Positions 1-41,925 of a stretch of DNA of 64,000 nt are shown here, one piece after another; the first letter of the stretch is position 1, and each line of letters starts with the position of its first letter. Source of the stretch: Pteria penguin (lineage: Eukaryota > Mollusca > Bivalvia > Pterioida > Pteriidae). The translations under genes and the position numbers were made by a program. The stretch spans positions 54,923,667-54,987,666 of the forward strand of contig CM068586.1 of the NCBI GenBank assembly GCA_035048485.1, read 5' to 3'. The notes beneath the pieces are model-generated. The model saw nothing but the letters and a program-made list of their open reading frames with translations. It did not search any database and had not been told where the DNA came from.

Positions 1-214
1 AAAATTCTTCATGCTGACTATCCAGCTTCCAAAATTATAAAGTTTTGACTGAGTAGGCGTCGCTTTAGCAGGAAGCTTTACTATTGACCAAGAGGTACGT
101 GGAACGAGTTCCTATGGTGGTGAATCGATGTCCTGTCTGTCGGGGGAGAAAATCGAGGATACGTGTCAAAGTCAATGTTAGCATGAAAGACAGAAAGAAT
201 AATAATAATAATAA

Positions 215-258
<44 letters not shown>

Positions 259-400
259 CAAACAAAAAAGAAATAAATATATAAATAAAAAAAAAAAAAA
301 CCAAACAAACAAACATACCCATGATCCTTCATGATCCTTCCTGTTCTTTTATTATATTTACTTTGGTAAGTTGTCCTTTATCTAACATTCTGTGTCTTAG

Positions 401-574
401 CTGTGAACTGTGGATTTCCCGGGGAGCTGGAGAACGGCTGGAGATCAGGACATGCGTTCCAATATCCAGAGACCATTCAATATCACTGTCATGAAGGATA
501 TGAACTTAAGGGTGTCCAAAACCGGACATGTCAAGCTAATGCCCAATGGTCTGGATCACCACCTGAATGTGAAG
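401..574 (+). CDS. CCP module 1 exon
   Basis: The acceptor is tgtgtcttag before 401 and the donor is gaag|gtaaat after 574. The exon is 174 bases long, phase 1 on both sides, encoding exactly one module. It begins VNCGFPGELENGW and contains CHEGYEL, CQANAQW and a final PPEC. The NRT after Cys2 is a possible N-glycosylation site. It is the first module visible in the window; the upstream exon is not present. Confidence 0.9.
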
Positions 575-3500
575 GTAAATTTCTAAGATATCTGGATTCA
601 GTTACTTCAAACCAATTACCAGTGGGCAGGATTACTGTGTCATGGTAAATGATAACGACGTCTCGAATCCGCACATATCAATCCAATCAATTTGTATGTC
701 AAGTTAAAATTTTCAAATGTGAGTAGGTTGTATTTCCATTTGTTCATTCCAAGTAAGGCGGTGTATTTCAATAAAAACAAGTTTTGCTCGGGGTTACACC
801 TCTTGACTCAGGGGCGTCTTTTGGACGAGACTGTCTCGTGTCACGGTAGTGGCGGGCATCTCAAAGATTCTTCACTTACTCGGGTGGCTCCGTTGCATAG
901 GGTAAAGACGTAATCAAACTCAATAGTAAAGAAACAAACAAATCTATATCTCTTTATCCGTAATACATAATGTGCTCATTTCATCTTTGTTTTAATCATT
1001 TTTTCCCACTGAGTATAGCCGTTGACTGCCCTACTCTCCCCGAACCCAAACATGGTCGGAGGATAGGATCAGGAAACGCATATGGCACCTTGGTACGTTT
1101 TGAATGTGATGGCGAATTTCACCTTAGTGGATCCTCGGAGCGACGATGTAAGGCTGACAGAACCTGGAGCGGAACTGAGACTAAATGCCAAGGTATCTAT
1201 AATGGTATTAGTACATTGGGAGGCGGCGTTTACAACGAAGTCGTCAGCGGGCGCAGGACCGAGGGGTTCCGAGTACAAGCCTTACCGTAACTCGACTTTG
1301 TTCGGTCGTTCTGTGTACCTGTAGATGTCAACACGTAAAAAAAAACTCCTCATTCGGATAGGTCGACATTTCAGTGGTTCAGATAGGTCGACATTTCAGT
1401 GGTTCAGATAGGTCGACATTTCAGTGGTTCAGATAGGTCGACATTTCAGTGGTTCAGATAGGTCGACATTTCAGTGGTTCAGATAGATCGACATTTCAGT
1501 GCATTTTAACGAAGCTATGTTAACCTGTCAAATAATATGTTAGAAATACATGTAATAATAATAATAATAATAATTATAATAATAATAATAATAATAATGA
1601 TGATGATGATGATGATGATGATGTTGATGATGATGATGATGATAATGAGATATACATTAATTATTAATAGATATTGCCTATGATATTAGTATTTGTGCTG
1701 CATTAAAACATACTAAGATTTTACTTTGTGTGAAGTCATTTTTTGTAGCTCGGGGTGACATTGTCTTGCAGTGAGGTCACATCTCTGACCCTCCTCCATC
1801 TTAAGGATGACTTAATTGTACATCTCCATGTCGACCTACATTGAAGTTTATTCTATTGTATTTGTAGCAGAGGTAGACTGTGGATGGCCACCGCCCTTCT
1901 GGAATGGATATGTTTTGGGAGAGAAAACAACAGTGGGTTCTACACTTTTCTTTAGGTATTTAACAATGTTCTTGCTGTATCAAACCATTGTAATAAAAGG
2001 TCATTGTAATAAAAAGTCATCTTGGAGCATGTCATTGCCCCGGATTTCGAATAATAGTAAAAACAACAACACTGTATTTTTGTATTGTCGTTTTCTGTAT
2101 TTATTTGACTATTATCATGTTTTAAGTGTATGCCGTTGGTGATTTGTTCCATACAGGTTGATCAGATGCCTTATATCTTCTCTTTTACTCTACACTGTGG
2201 TTTCGCTGCAGTGTACTGTGAACTTCACTGATTTATTGATCTTGACATTTATCGAACAGTGGGTGTCGTGCGTCAGCAAGGAATGCTTATTCTCCCGTTA
2301 CTCTTTATCTCACATGTCTACGTTTGCCAAATACATGTATATACGATTATCTAGTTTAAAGTTACAAGTACTTGGGGTCGTTTTTTCTCTTTTAATCATA
2401 CTTTCACATTTTATATAACAATGAGATTGCGACACCTATGCCGATATTGTAGATCTAGGTATATTTTACTTACAGCTGCAGTATTCGTACCAAGTTTGTT
2501 GGAGTGTCATTTGATGCAGTATGCTTAAAGAATGGAAGCTGGTCAAATCCACCTCCAGTATGCTGGGGTTAGTGATGCACACATGTATTTTATTCCTTTA
2601 ATTAATTATATTTGGAGATTTGGTTTTAAAACATATTAATATAATTATGAAAGATAAAGATATGTAAAATGGACCGTTAAGAACTTTCTCTTTTGACATG
2701 GAGAAAAAAAAGATACACAAATTCGAATTGGGACTTATATAATAACCCTTGTTGAATACTAGAAAAGGCCAAATGGACAAGGTAAGTGGACATTGATACA
2801 GCAAATAAGTCTCTGTGTCGTAATTTATTCCTCTTGTCATCATCATTGTTACGTTCTTCTAGGACAGTGTTTGGTGCCATCTAGTGAAAGGGCACATCTC
2901 GTGGGAGAAACTGAAGGCACATGGAAAGATCACTTAACGAAGATCAGGTACGAGTGTGATGATGGGTTCGTGCCAGCGACGTCAGAATGGGTGGAATGTA
3001 ACAACGGGACCTGGTCAGCCATCCCTGAGTGCGTGCCAGGTAAGAAAGGTAACAACATACTAATTTTTATTCATGTTGTCTTTGGTCATTTGTATTAATA
3101 TACCAAACGATGTTTGATACAAATAGAATAGTTTGTATTCCCTATTCTCAAAAATACAAGTATCTTGCACCAACCTTCCGGCATTTTGGAATTAGTCGGT
3201 ATTTTTGTATTCAGATATTTTTTGCAACTTTTTTTGCATTTAAATGACCCTTTTTTTTAATGTTTTGTTGCTATTTTAGCAAGGTTTTGCTTGTTTTTAT
3301 GCTTAAACCTTTTGTAAAAGAAGAATGGCTATGAGTACCAATGCCTGTCAATTAATAAGTATCATTCTAGAACTGTCAAAGAATTATTTAAATTAAAAGG
3401 AGAAACTTACATTTTTCTACAGTGCAGCATTTAATATGGTTACTATGGTGACATCTCGTCATTTATAAGTAGGATGAGTTGGCAGAGTATTTTTACTGAT

Positions 3501-5222
3501 CTTTCCATTTCAATGATGTACAACCTCATAAGTATATATTAGAAACAAATAAATGAAATAATGACCTTGAAAAAATTTCAAGATCATTCTTTCGAATTTC
3601 AAGGTCACTAAAATATAATTGACTTATTTTGATGTATTTTTGTCATTTTTCAAAAAAAAAAAAAAGAAAATTAAATTTTCAGGAAATCAAATTATATTGG
3701 AGTAAATCAATTACATGCAATTAAAACTTGGATACACATTTAATTGTGTGGATAAGCTGAAAAGTCGTTACATTTCTTTGAAATTCTGAATTTTTGATAC
3801 CTATTTATAAACAAAGTGAAAGCATCACAATTTTCTTGTTTATTTTTTCCAGGACCCCCATTTTATATTTAAAATAATCATCACAAAACGTGATGATTTT
3901 ATTCTCATAATCTTCAACAAAATCTAATCTTCTTACAAAATTAATTTAAAGAACAAATAAACAAATTTGTTTATAGAAGATGTTAAAATCCCCATTTTCA
4001 GCGAAATTTGATTTTAAAATAAGACCTGACCTTGACCTTGCAGTCAGTGACTTTGAAATACTTGCAAGGTCATAAGGCCAAATAGTAATGCTATACATGA
4101 CCCTGCATAGACATTCAACAATGTAAGTCAATGAATGTCGATATTAAGTGATATAAAAATATGTAATATGTGAAACTTGAAAGCTTGGAAACGATCAAAA
4201 GCGAAAAACAATTACCTTTAACTTTAAGCTCATTATTGACTCCATATGATCATTTACCTAACTTAGACTATCATAAAACTTTGAATGTCTTTGTACAATC
4301 GCAGTTACAAAGACTAAGGTGTGTTATTATCAAAAAGCTTTGATGATGATTTCAAAGGCAACAAGACGTCTACTAAAAATCGCTTATTTGCATATTTCCA
4401 TATTAATCAAAGTATACTGTTGTTGTAAGTTGTTATATTATGTATGCATGATATTTTGTTATGGTGTGTTCTGTTTACACATAGTGTGTATATATATCAT
4501 GTGGATGTTATTTCCACTCGGGAAATAGAACTGCACTCGCCGGATATCGAGCCAAATTTTAAAAGAATCCTGATTCATGTTTGCGACGATTAATTTAATA
4601 ATGTAAGTTTTCAATTTGTTTTAAGTTTTAGTATCACAGATGATTAATTTTAATGTGTATTGACTCCAGAGAAATAAAAATGATAAATCTAATATTGTTC
4701 TATTATATTAATATTTTATGTATTACATTCAATTCATATATAGATTTAATCAACATCAAGTTTCCCTAATATTGGAGGACATGTACTTTTTCTTCTCTAC
4801 ATACAATGTATATACCACGTGCTGAGTGTTGAACGTTTGACTATATGATGTCTGATACCACTTTGATGGTGGCGGTCAGAGTTTAGTTGTGAAAATTGCT
4901 TTGTATTGAGAACACTCCGGTATCTACTACCACTACTACTACTACTGCATAACCACTACTACTACCATCATCAGTACTACTATAACTACCACCACTACTA
5001 CTACTACTACTACCACTACTACTACTACTACTACCACTACTACTACCATCATCAGTACTACTATAACTACCACCACTACTGCTACTACTATTGTTATTGC
5101 GGTTGCTGCTACTATTACTGCCACTACTTCAACCACTTCTACTACCATTACCGCCAACACCACCACCACCACTACTACTACTGCTACTACTGCTGTTACT
5201 ATTATTACCAATTTTACACTTC

Positions 5223-5263
<41 letters not shown>

Positions 5264-5302
5264 TTACCACTTTTACACTTCAACCACTACTACTACCATC
5301 AG

Positions 5303-5333
<31 letters not shown>

Positions 5334-7144
5334 GCTACTGCTGCTACTACTACTATTCTTACCAATTTTACACTTCAACCACAACTACTGCCATCACCAG
5401 TATTACTACAACTACCACCACCACCACCACTACTTCTGTTGCTACTTTTGATAGCAATTTTATGGCTGTGTGATAAATCTTAATGTTTATATGTAAACAA
5501 CTTCAAAAGAAATGGGTTTGTATAACCCCCTACCCAAACATTTGGAAGCTGGGAGTCTGCCCCCTTAGTCCTAAGTCCTTATCATGTGTTATAACCAGTA
5601 TAATTGGGAGTCTGCCCCTTAAGTCCTAAGTCCTTATCATGTGTTATAACCAGTATAATTGGGAGTCTGCCCCCTTAGTCCTAAGTCCTTATCATGTGTT
5701 ATAACCAGTATAATTGGGAGTCTGCCCCCTAAGTCCTAAGTCCTTATCATGTGTTATAACCAGTATAATTGCGCCTTATCATGTGTTATAACCAGTATAA
5801 TTGCGCCTTATCATGTGTTATAACCAGTATAATTGGGAGTCTGTCCCCTTAGTCCTAAGTCCTTATCATGTGTTATAACCAGTATAATTGCGCCTTATCA
5901 TGTGTTATAACCAGTATAATTGCGCCTTATCATGTGTTATAACCAGTATAATTGCGCCTTATCATGTGTTATAACCAGTATAATTGGGAGTCTGCCCCCT
6001 TAGTCCTAAGTCCTTATCATGTGTTATAACCAGTATAATTGCGCCTTATCACGTGTTATAACCAGTATAATTGCGCCTTATCATGTGTTATAACCAGTAT
6101 AATTGCGCGAAGTCTCTCTGTTCCAGCACCCTGTGATAACGTTCCCCCGGCTGTAGCTAATGGCTTACGTATCTACATGGGAAGTCACCATGGCAGCGAA
6201 GCGAAGTACATATGTCGCAATGGCTACCGACTGGTCGGGATGGACGGCGACAATTCCACTCTGACCTGCATTTCCGGTCGCTGGGTGGGAGGAAATCCAC
6301 ACTGTGAACAATGTAAGTATGTGTACACTAATGGACGTGTGGGTATGTTTGTCGTGTGTTAGTTATAGGACTGTTCAAAAAATATGTTTCTCTTGCAGAG
6401 TTACAGGTAAAAAAACGTTATGTTTTCCAAAATATTTGTTGAGCAAAGTAATTCAAAAAAAAAAAAAAAAAAAAAACCGAAAAAAGAATAAAAAAAAAAA
6501 AATAAAAAACAACCCCTCCCCCCAAAAAAGGATCCAAAGATGGAATGTATAACTTCTGTTAAGTTAAAGTGAATAAGGGAATGATTTTTAATAGACGCAT
6601 AAATTAGAAGCGAGAATATAAAGGTGGGAAGATGACATCTGTAAACCTGTATCACTTTTGCTTTGAATATGATTAATATAATTTATGATCAAATTTCAAA
6701 AGTTTGCATAAAAACTGCTAAATGCATAATTACTATATTAAGTTGAAACCTATCAACTGCTGATATTTCTTGTAAACTCCACATGGAAATTATTGCATGC
6801 ACGATAAAGTTGAGAAGTTTATCGTGTGTTTGTATTTATTTGCAGTCTATTGTCCCCAGCCGAACACCATTGATAACGGCATTATATATAAAGTGGAAAA
6901 AGATAATTTGAAATTCGAATTTAAAACATTCATAACCAAGATCAGACATGGTCAGAGGCTGAGCTTTGAATGCAACCCAGGGTACTCTCTGGTTGGCCAT
7001 AGGGGTGCTACGTGTATAAACGGCACGTGGAGCCCGCCGCTGGGAGATCGCAGGAAACACTGTGTACCCGCCAAACATCTCCCATTCCCACCGCAATGGA
7101 GACCAGTTCCTGGTGTCAATTACCACGTGAATCCACCTTTGTAA
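401..7144 (+). CDS. Sushi/CCP-module protein gene, 3' part (gene-level entry)
   Basis: Seven exons encode six consecutive complement control protein (sushi) modules: 401-574, 1019-1192, 1868-1955 + 2476-2567, 2863-3039, 6127-6312 and 6846-7144. Each module has the four spaced cysteines, a Gly-Tyr or similar aromatic after Cys2 and a Trp before Cys4. Exon junctions are phase 1 except inside module 3 (phase 2), so the reading frame is continuous. CCP modules occur in secreted or membrane-bound adhesion and complement-type proteins. No transmembrane segment follows the last module, so this isoform would end as a secreted protein. The 5' end (signal peptide and any other domains) is outside the window, so the family member cannot be named. 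Confidence 0.88.
575..1018 (+). other. Intron with SINE relic
   Basis: This is the intron between modules 1 and 2. From about 815 to 912 it carries a degraded SINE family A body (gagactgtctcgtgtcacgg, then a cggtggctccgttgcatag-like stretch) without a recognisable tRNA head. Nothing else is visible. Confidence 0.5.
1019..1192 (+). CDS. CCP module 2 exon
   Basis: The acceptor is gagtatag before 1019 and the donor caag|gtatct after 1192. The length is 174 bases, phase 1-1, identical to module 1. The module begins AVDCPTLPEPKHG, has FECDGEF around Cys2, RRCKADRTW around Cys3 and ends TKCQ. All four canonical cysteines are present. Confidence 0.9.
1352..1500. repeat. 25-bp tandem repeat, six copies
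   Basis: A 25-bp unit (ggttcagataggtcgacatt followed by tcagt) starts at 1376, 1401, 1426, 1451 and 1476, preceded by a slightly diverged copy at 1352. The copies are almost identical, so the array is young. It sits in the intron between CCP modules 2 and 3. Confidence 0.95.
1548..1650. repeat. (AAT)n-(GAT)n microsatellite
   Basis: A trinucleotide array changes from AAT to GAT units, with a few interruptions. It is intronic. Confidence 0.95.
1868..1955 (+). CDS. CCP module 3, first half exon (NAGNAG acceptor)
   Basis: The sequence ttgTAGCAG|AG offers two acceptors three bases apart (exon starting at 1868 or 1871), giving AEVDC or EVDC at the module start without changing frame. The exon reads VDCGWPPPFWNGYVLGEKT and stops before Cys2 at donor tttag|gtattt, phase 2. 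It joins in frame to 2476. Unlike its neighbours, this module is split by an intron between Cys1 and Cys2. Confidence 0.82.
2476..2567 (+). CDS. CCP module 3, second half exon
   Basis: The acceptor is acttacag before 2476 and the donor tgctggg|gttagt after 2567. Joined to the previous exon (AG+C = Ser) it continues SCSIRTKFVGVSFDAVCLK and ends PPPVCWG, completing Cys2, Cys3 and Cys4 of the module. The two half-exons total 180 bases, a multiple of three, and the end phase is 1, as in the other modules. It is too short to stand out as an open frame and is supported by the splice phase and the cysteine pattern. Confidence 0.82.
2863..3039 (+). CDS. CCP module 4 exon
   Basis: The acceptor is acgttcttctag and the donor ccag|gtaaga. 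The length is 177 bases, phase 1-1. The module reads GQCLVPSSERAH, then YECDDGF, VECNNGTW and ends PECVP. NGT is a possible N-glycosylation site. Confidence 0.9.
3040..4905 (+). other. Intron 4, AT-rich part
   Basis: No exon or mobile element with clear ends is seen. Near 4027-4041 the sequence contains overlapping TGACCTTGACCTT, i.e. two AAGGTCA nuclear-receptor-type half-sites on the - strand; further AAGGTCA half-sites lie near 3570-3605. The rest is anonymous AT-rich DNA. Confidence 0.4.
4920..5445. repeat. Long impure CTA/CCA/CAT trinucleotide array
   Basis: About 530 bp is almost entirely ACT/ACC/ATC triplets on the + strand, with internal duplications (blocks containing accatcatcagtactacta recur near 4960 and 5045). 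It is open in several frames, but only as poly-Tyr/His or poly-Val, so it is not coding. It lies in intron 4 of the sushi gene. Confidence 0.95.
5551..6104. repeat. Dual-length minisatellite (55 bp and 32 bp units)
   Basis: Two unit types share a 29-bp core (ccttatcatgtgttataacc then agtataatt). Long units (55 bp, with a 26-bp gggagtctgcccccttagtc-type prefix) start at 5551, 5606, 5661, 5716, 5835 and 5986. Short units (32 bp, prefix gcg) start at 5771, 5803, 5890, 5922, 5954, 6041 and 6073. The order is LLLLSSLSSSLSS. The array ends 22 bp before the CCP module 5 exon. Confidence 0.95.
6127..6312 (+). CDS. CCP module 5 exon
   Basis: The acceptor is gtctctctgttccag and the donor caat|gtaagt. 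The length is 186 bases, phase 1-1. The module begins APCDNVPPAVANGLRIYMG, has YICRNGYRL around Cys2, NSTLTCISGRW around Cys3 and ends NPHCEQ. Its polypyrimidine tract is the only sequence separating it from the minisatellite. Confidence 0.9.
6313..6845 (+). other. Intron with A-rich tract
   Basis: This is the intron between modules 5 and 6. It contains an A-rich run with C islands at about 6456-6530 and otherwise nothing recognisable. Confidence 0.5.
6846..7144 (+). CDS. CCP module 6, terminal coding exon
   Basis: The acceptor is tttatttgcag and the entry is phase 1 (FYCPQPNTIDNG). The module is longer than its neighbours, with an insertion of about 10 residues between Cys1 and Cys2 (KDNLKFEFKTF). 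It contains FECNPGYSL, ATCINGTW and KHCVP. It is followed by about 21 residues rich in Pro (HLPFPPQWRPVPG) and a TAA stop at 7142-7144. No hydrophobic anchor is present. A weaker alternative is a donor at tgt|gtaccc near 7063, which would let other isoforms continue. Confidence 0.82.
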
Positions 7145-9376
7145 TTCACGGTGTTTTGTCGTGGTGTAGATATGCAGGCATTTTTGTTTATGTTCATTGT
7201 GCGGATTTATATATAACGGCTGATGCATCATACAAACAGAAGAACGTTGCAATGCAATTTTTACCGCCTCCAATATGCATTCGTGTTTGAAATTCAACGT
7301 GCTAAACCATAACCGAAACCATATGTTTATAGCAGCTGGTATTGCATGCACATAGAAGATAGCTCTAAGCTGCAGGTACACTTTATCCACACACAAGTAT
7401 ATGGGATACGTAAAGCAGTGCTTTGATAAAGTAATGCAGCCTCCTTGTTTATGTTCTTTGTGTCAGTACATATATCACGGCTGGTATATCATTTACACGG
7501 AAACCCCTAGACTTGCACTAGTCCCTTTATTATTATTATTATGATAACTGTCATTATCTTATTTTTGTTTATTTGATTCAAAAGAAAAGTATCTCACTAG
7601 AGCACGAACAATAGAGGCCTATTCGTCTTGCTCATTAGATACAAACCCTCTATGTTTGATACTGGAAAATTAAAAAAAAAATAATAGAGGGTCTTGAGCA
7701 AGTTTAGGAACACCCCCACCCCCTTCCACTTCAATATCATTTTTATTTCAACGTTCATGGACTTGCTATGCGCTATATATTAAGAATGCAGAAAGAGGGA
7801 TCAGTCGTTTCAATGCATTCAATGTATAACCTAAATGCCGTTTACTTTTAACATGTTTTCATTTTATGTTCCTTAAGAATTTTATATGAATTTATGAAAG
7901 TGAGAACTGAAATACCAATCTGATGACGGTCACTATGTTTATTTCTACATTAAAATATTAATTATGTGCAGATGAAACGTGCAGGATATATCGAAATCGG
8001 GATATGCCACAGTGCGCGGTGAGGCTATACTCTTGTATGGGCCCGAAACGTCTTAGAAAATTTCTTAAACAAACTTTTTAAGTGCTTTGAGATAAACTCG
8101 CACACTCAAAGTAAATTTTCTTACAGTATGGATTTTTTATTTTAAAGTAGGCTGATTGTTTTTCATAATTCTCAGATTTTAATATAAAATCATAAATGCG
8201 GTTTCCATTTAGTAACGAACAGGAAAAGCATTTTGGATTAATTTACATATATATTTAGCGTTTGTAATGTGTCCTTTTTTACAAGCTTTACAAGGTCATG
8301 CTCTATAAACTGAAGCTGTACTTTAATTCTGCATTATTGAATTGGTTTAGTTCCATTAAATGAAATTCAATTACATCCTTAAACATGATGATTTAAACTT
8401 GTTTTAGAAAAGTAAATTAACTAAAAATAAAAAACCTATCCAAAAATACTCGATCAGCCTTTGTTATTTTCTATTAAAATGGCGTCAGATTCAGCAGGCA
8501 GATTGATATTTCATGAAATTATCTACGATTCCTAGAAAGAGATCTTTACACAGTCATTTAATTTTCTTTGTGTTGATGGTCTGGCGGCGAATTGGTTAAA
8601 ATTGAGTTGATTTCCGCTTCGCGCACTGAAGCAGTTTTCCGTCCAAAATTTAGGTTGATACCTCAATCAATTCCCCCCCCCCCCCAAAAAAAAATATATA
8701 TATATATATATTCAATACATATATGATTCAATTCTTAAGTCAATAAGAGTCGATCAAACTAACGAGTAATTGAAGCGCCATCTAGTGTGTTCACGCGTGT
8801 AGATTAATTTTCTTTTATAATTCATTTCAAATATCTAATAAAATGATTTGTATAATATGATCATTACTGATTCAATGGTAGTAACTGCCGAAAAATCACT
8901 CTCTCTCGTCAAATTGTGGCACGGAATACCCCAGGGAATATATCTGGGTCTGCGTCTGCTAAATTATAATCTAAGGAAATGTGTTCTCCAGAACTGCAGT
9001 GTCAACATTCTCCATTTCTTTGTTGTTTTCAATTCAGTCTAGGGGAAGTAACAAACTATATAATAGTTGATCAAAATATCAAACAGAGTCCTTATATAGA
9101 CGTAATTTATTATACAGCATGGACAACATAAGAAGGACACCACAATGCAAGACGATAAATGCAGAGGTGTTCCGGTGCATAATATCAAATAAAATACTTT
9201 CTAATCTACTTAACATTCTATAAAAAGGTTTTTGTTTTATATTCAAGGAAAGACATTAATTGCACAACACGGTTAGGCATCTGAAAGCAAAAGATGTATT
9301 AGTCAATACGATAACGGTCCAAAATATTATCACAGAGTGCTTTTTTCTTCTTTCCTGGGTTGCAAAATTAAAATGT
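7145..9376. other. Convergent intergenic region
   Basis: Sequence between the stop of the sushi gene (+) and the stop of the unknown gene (-). It is AT-rich, with a C9-A-run followed by (TA)n near 8672-8711 and no gene signal. A clear canonical AATAAA for the sushi gene was not identified; ATTAAA variants occur near 7668 and 7951. Confidence 0.5.
9106..9111 (-). promoter_or_regulatory. Possible poly(A) signal of the 39456-9377 gene
   Basis: AATAAA on the - strand, 266 bases past the TAA stop at 9377-9379. The position is plausible for a 3' end, but AT-rich DNA makes chance matches common. Confidence 0.35.
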
Positions 9377-39456
<30,080 letters not shown>

Positions 39457-39467
39457 TATGTATAAGC

Positions 39468-39480
39468 GTTGCCCAGCAAC
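39468..39480 (-). promoter_or_regulatory. RFX X-box at the promoter of the uncharacterised gene
   Basis: gttgcccagcaac is a near-perfect inverted repeat that fits GTNRCC-N-RGYAAC. RFX transcription factors bind such X-boxes close to the start of ciliary genes in nematodes, insects and vertebrates (established). Here it is 12 bp upstream of the ATG. Confidence 0.65.
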
Positions 39481-40143
39481 GTATTTTATATCATTTCACT
39501 TCAAAACAAAGAGAAAGCATCCGAGTAATGAGATAGACTATGGGAACAACTTAATCCAGGTGATTAGTGTTCCATGATTTGGATTGTGCTCCTGATCCTA
39601 TAAGCTGGCACACAAAAACCTGCAGTTAATTATTGGTCTTCGTTAATTTGCCCTCAATACACAAACCGTAAGGCTGATATTGTGACAGAAAAACGACCCC
39701 AAAAGGGCTATCAAAATTTTACAGAAATAAACGCCCCTTGAAATGTTGCCCTTCTGTAAAATGATATTTACATTATTCTTGGTCAAACAAAACAAAAATA
39801 TTTTTTAAAATCACATATAATTAATGGGATAAAATTTCAAATTTATATTTTTGTAGAAAAAAATTCCCCTCAGATGGCCTTCACAGAGGTGTTTCAGATT
39901 TTATTATCGGGACTTAATAAGAACACTTTATGTATTTTAAACTTAACAGGTTGATTGGGATCTAAATGAACTATTGACCCGTGACGTAGTTTGTATTCAC
40001 AGCGACAATCTCAGTCTGATGGTATTCATACATATCACTGAGTACGAGTCTGCGCGTGGCGCGTTACTAGGCGTCCAGCACCTTATACAGACAGCGCTTT
40101 GTAACTTTTGACATTGCCTCTGAAACGGTTTGATACGCCCACC

Positions 40144-40146
<3 letters not shown>

Positions 40147-40238
<92 letters not shown>

Positions 40239-40240
40239 GC
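40147..40240. repeat. (AT)n microsatellite
   Basis: About 45 uninterrupted AT units, with one C near the end. Confidence 0.97.
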
Positions 40241-41925
40241 CCTACTTGTAGACATAAAGCATAAGCGGATCTAGAAATTTTTGAAAAGGGGAATGTTGCA
40301 GCCTCCTGTTATTATATATTATATTTTGCACTATTCGGTTCGGAAAGGGGTGTTGAAGTGTTGAAGCAGAAGACGGTCGAAAATATTTTTTCGGGGGGAT
40401 TAAAATTTCCGACCCTTATCTAAATAAGTCAATATAGAAATAATATAGTTATTGGATTGGACGTTCCTGTCTTTTACGGAAATCGTCTTCCGAAACGATA
40501 CTTAGTACGCCATTTTAATTGTACTAGCCCCGTGCTGAAAAAGGGGGAAAGGAGGGGGGGGGGTGGGGGGGTTAACAAGTTAAAAGCTAGAGATAAGGTT
40601 TCGTAGCAATCGTGTCTCTCTGTTTAAAGGGATAGGTATTTTCAGTTTTACTGTAGTGATGTGATTTAAAACTTGTAGATAGTGGTCGGCATTATACTAT
40701 CAGGTTCGCAAGCATAACATAATAACACCCCCCCCCCCCCCCTTCCCGCCAGGAAAAAAACCTTGATCAAAACAATACCAAATCAAGTTAGTATAATGGT
40801 AAGTAGATTAAAATTATGTTTTGATTTAGCAATAGCATTGTTGTTGTTTATTTTCTTTACGTCGAGGCAAGTTTCTCTCTGTACAAATATACGTCAAGTA
40901 TATATTGCCATGGTTACATCGGTAACATGGCGACAGCAGCTGTCTGCTATAGAACACAGATTTTCTACCCCATCTTCGGAAGCCGAAATATGACTTGCAA
41001 TTATGTTTCTACCCATTCAAGAGACCTAACTGAAGCCATCGTCAATTGTCACTGTGTCTTCCGAAAAGCTCCAATATTGTAATGAAATTTGAAATAAAAT
41101 TGTGAATCAATAAATAATATGTATGTGTGAAAGAGTGCAATGCTTTCGCCAAAATCTTTACATGATTCCCACTTTTAGATTGTTTAATTCCAAATTAAGT
41201 AAAATAGGAGGAAATTCGGAGAAAGATATGTTTAAAATGAATTGTTACAGAATTTTGATCTCACTTACTGATATGAAAACGAGTATCGTTTAAATGTAAA
41301 TAAGTGAATGTCAAAAGGAAATATGATTTGTTAACACCCCCCCCCTTTTTTTTTTAAATTTCGTTTCTTTCTATAGGAAGATTTCAGAGGAAAGTTTCAT
41401 GCTTGGGTCCGACATTTATTAGTCTATGCTGCACGTAAAAAAGCAGACTACAAATAAAATATATTCGCAAATTCATTCAGATCTAAAATAACATTTAACT
41501 TCATATGGAAATCTTAATTTCTGCTCAGCAGGTTTCCGTGCCAATACAAAATGGTGAAGAGAATCTTTGCCATTTTCTGACAGTTCATTTCTGCATGTGT
41601 CATTGTAATTACTCCTCATCTGTTTCAGAAAATTAAGAAACATTCTCTTGTCAATCATGATATGACCTCGGTATGTTTTCCGCTACTGCCAATGGTGTTT
41701 CAGAATAACAAGAGGCCCAGTCGGCTTTAAACGCTCAGCTGTCTCAGCTAGCTTTGATACAGCTCTGAATAAAAGGAGTTGAGTTTTTATCAAAACAAGA
41801 CTTAGTTACTCTGCTAAATCTCGCTGCATGTTTATTCGCTTCCTACCGAAAAAGGTCATATCATTTATATTAAATAAAAATAAATTAATGAATAAATAAA
41901 CTGGTTATTCAATAATACATATATA

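Noticed and set aside
84..284. Open frame with poly-Asn
   Set aside because: It is the (AAT)n microsatellite read in frame; no splice or start context.
4906..5451. 181-codon + frame and 113-codon - frame
   Set aside because: Both are translations of the trinucleotide array (Tyr/His or Val only).
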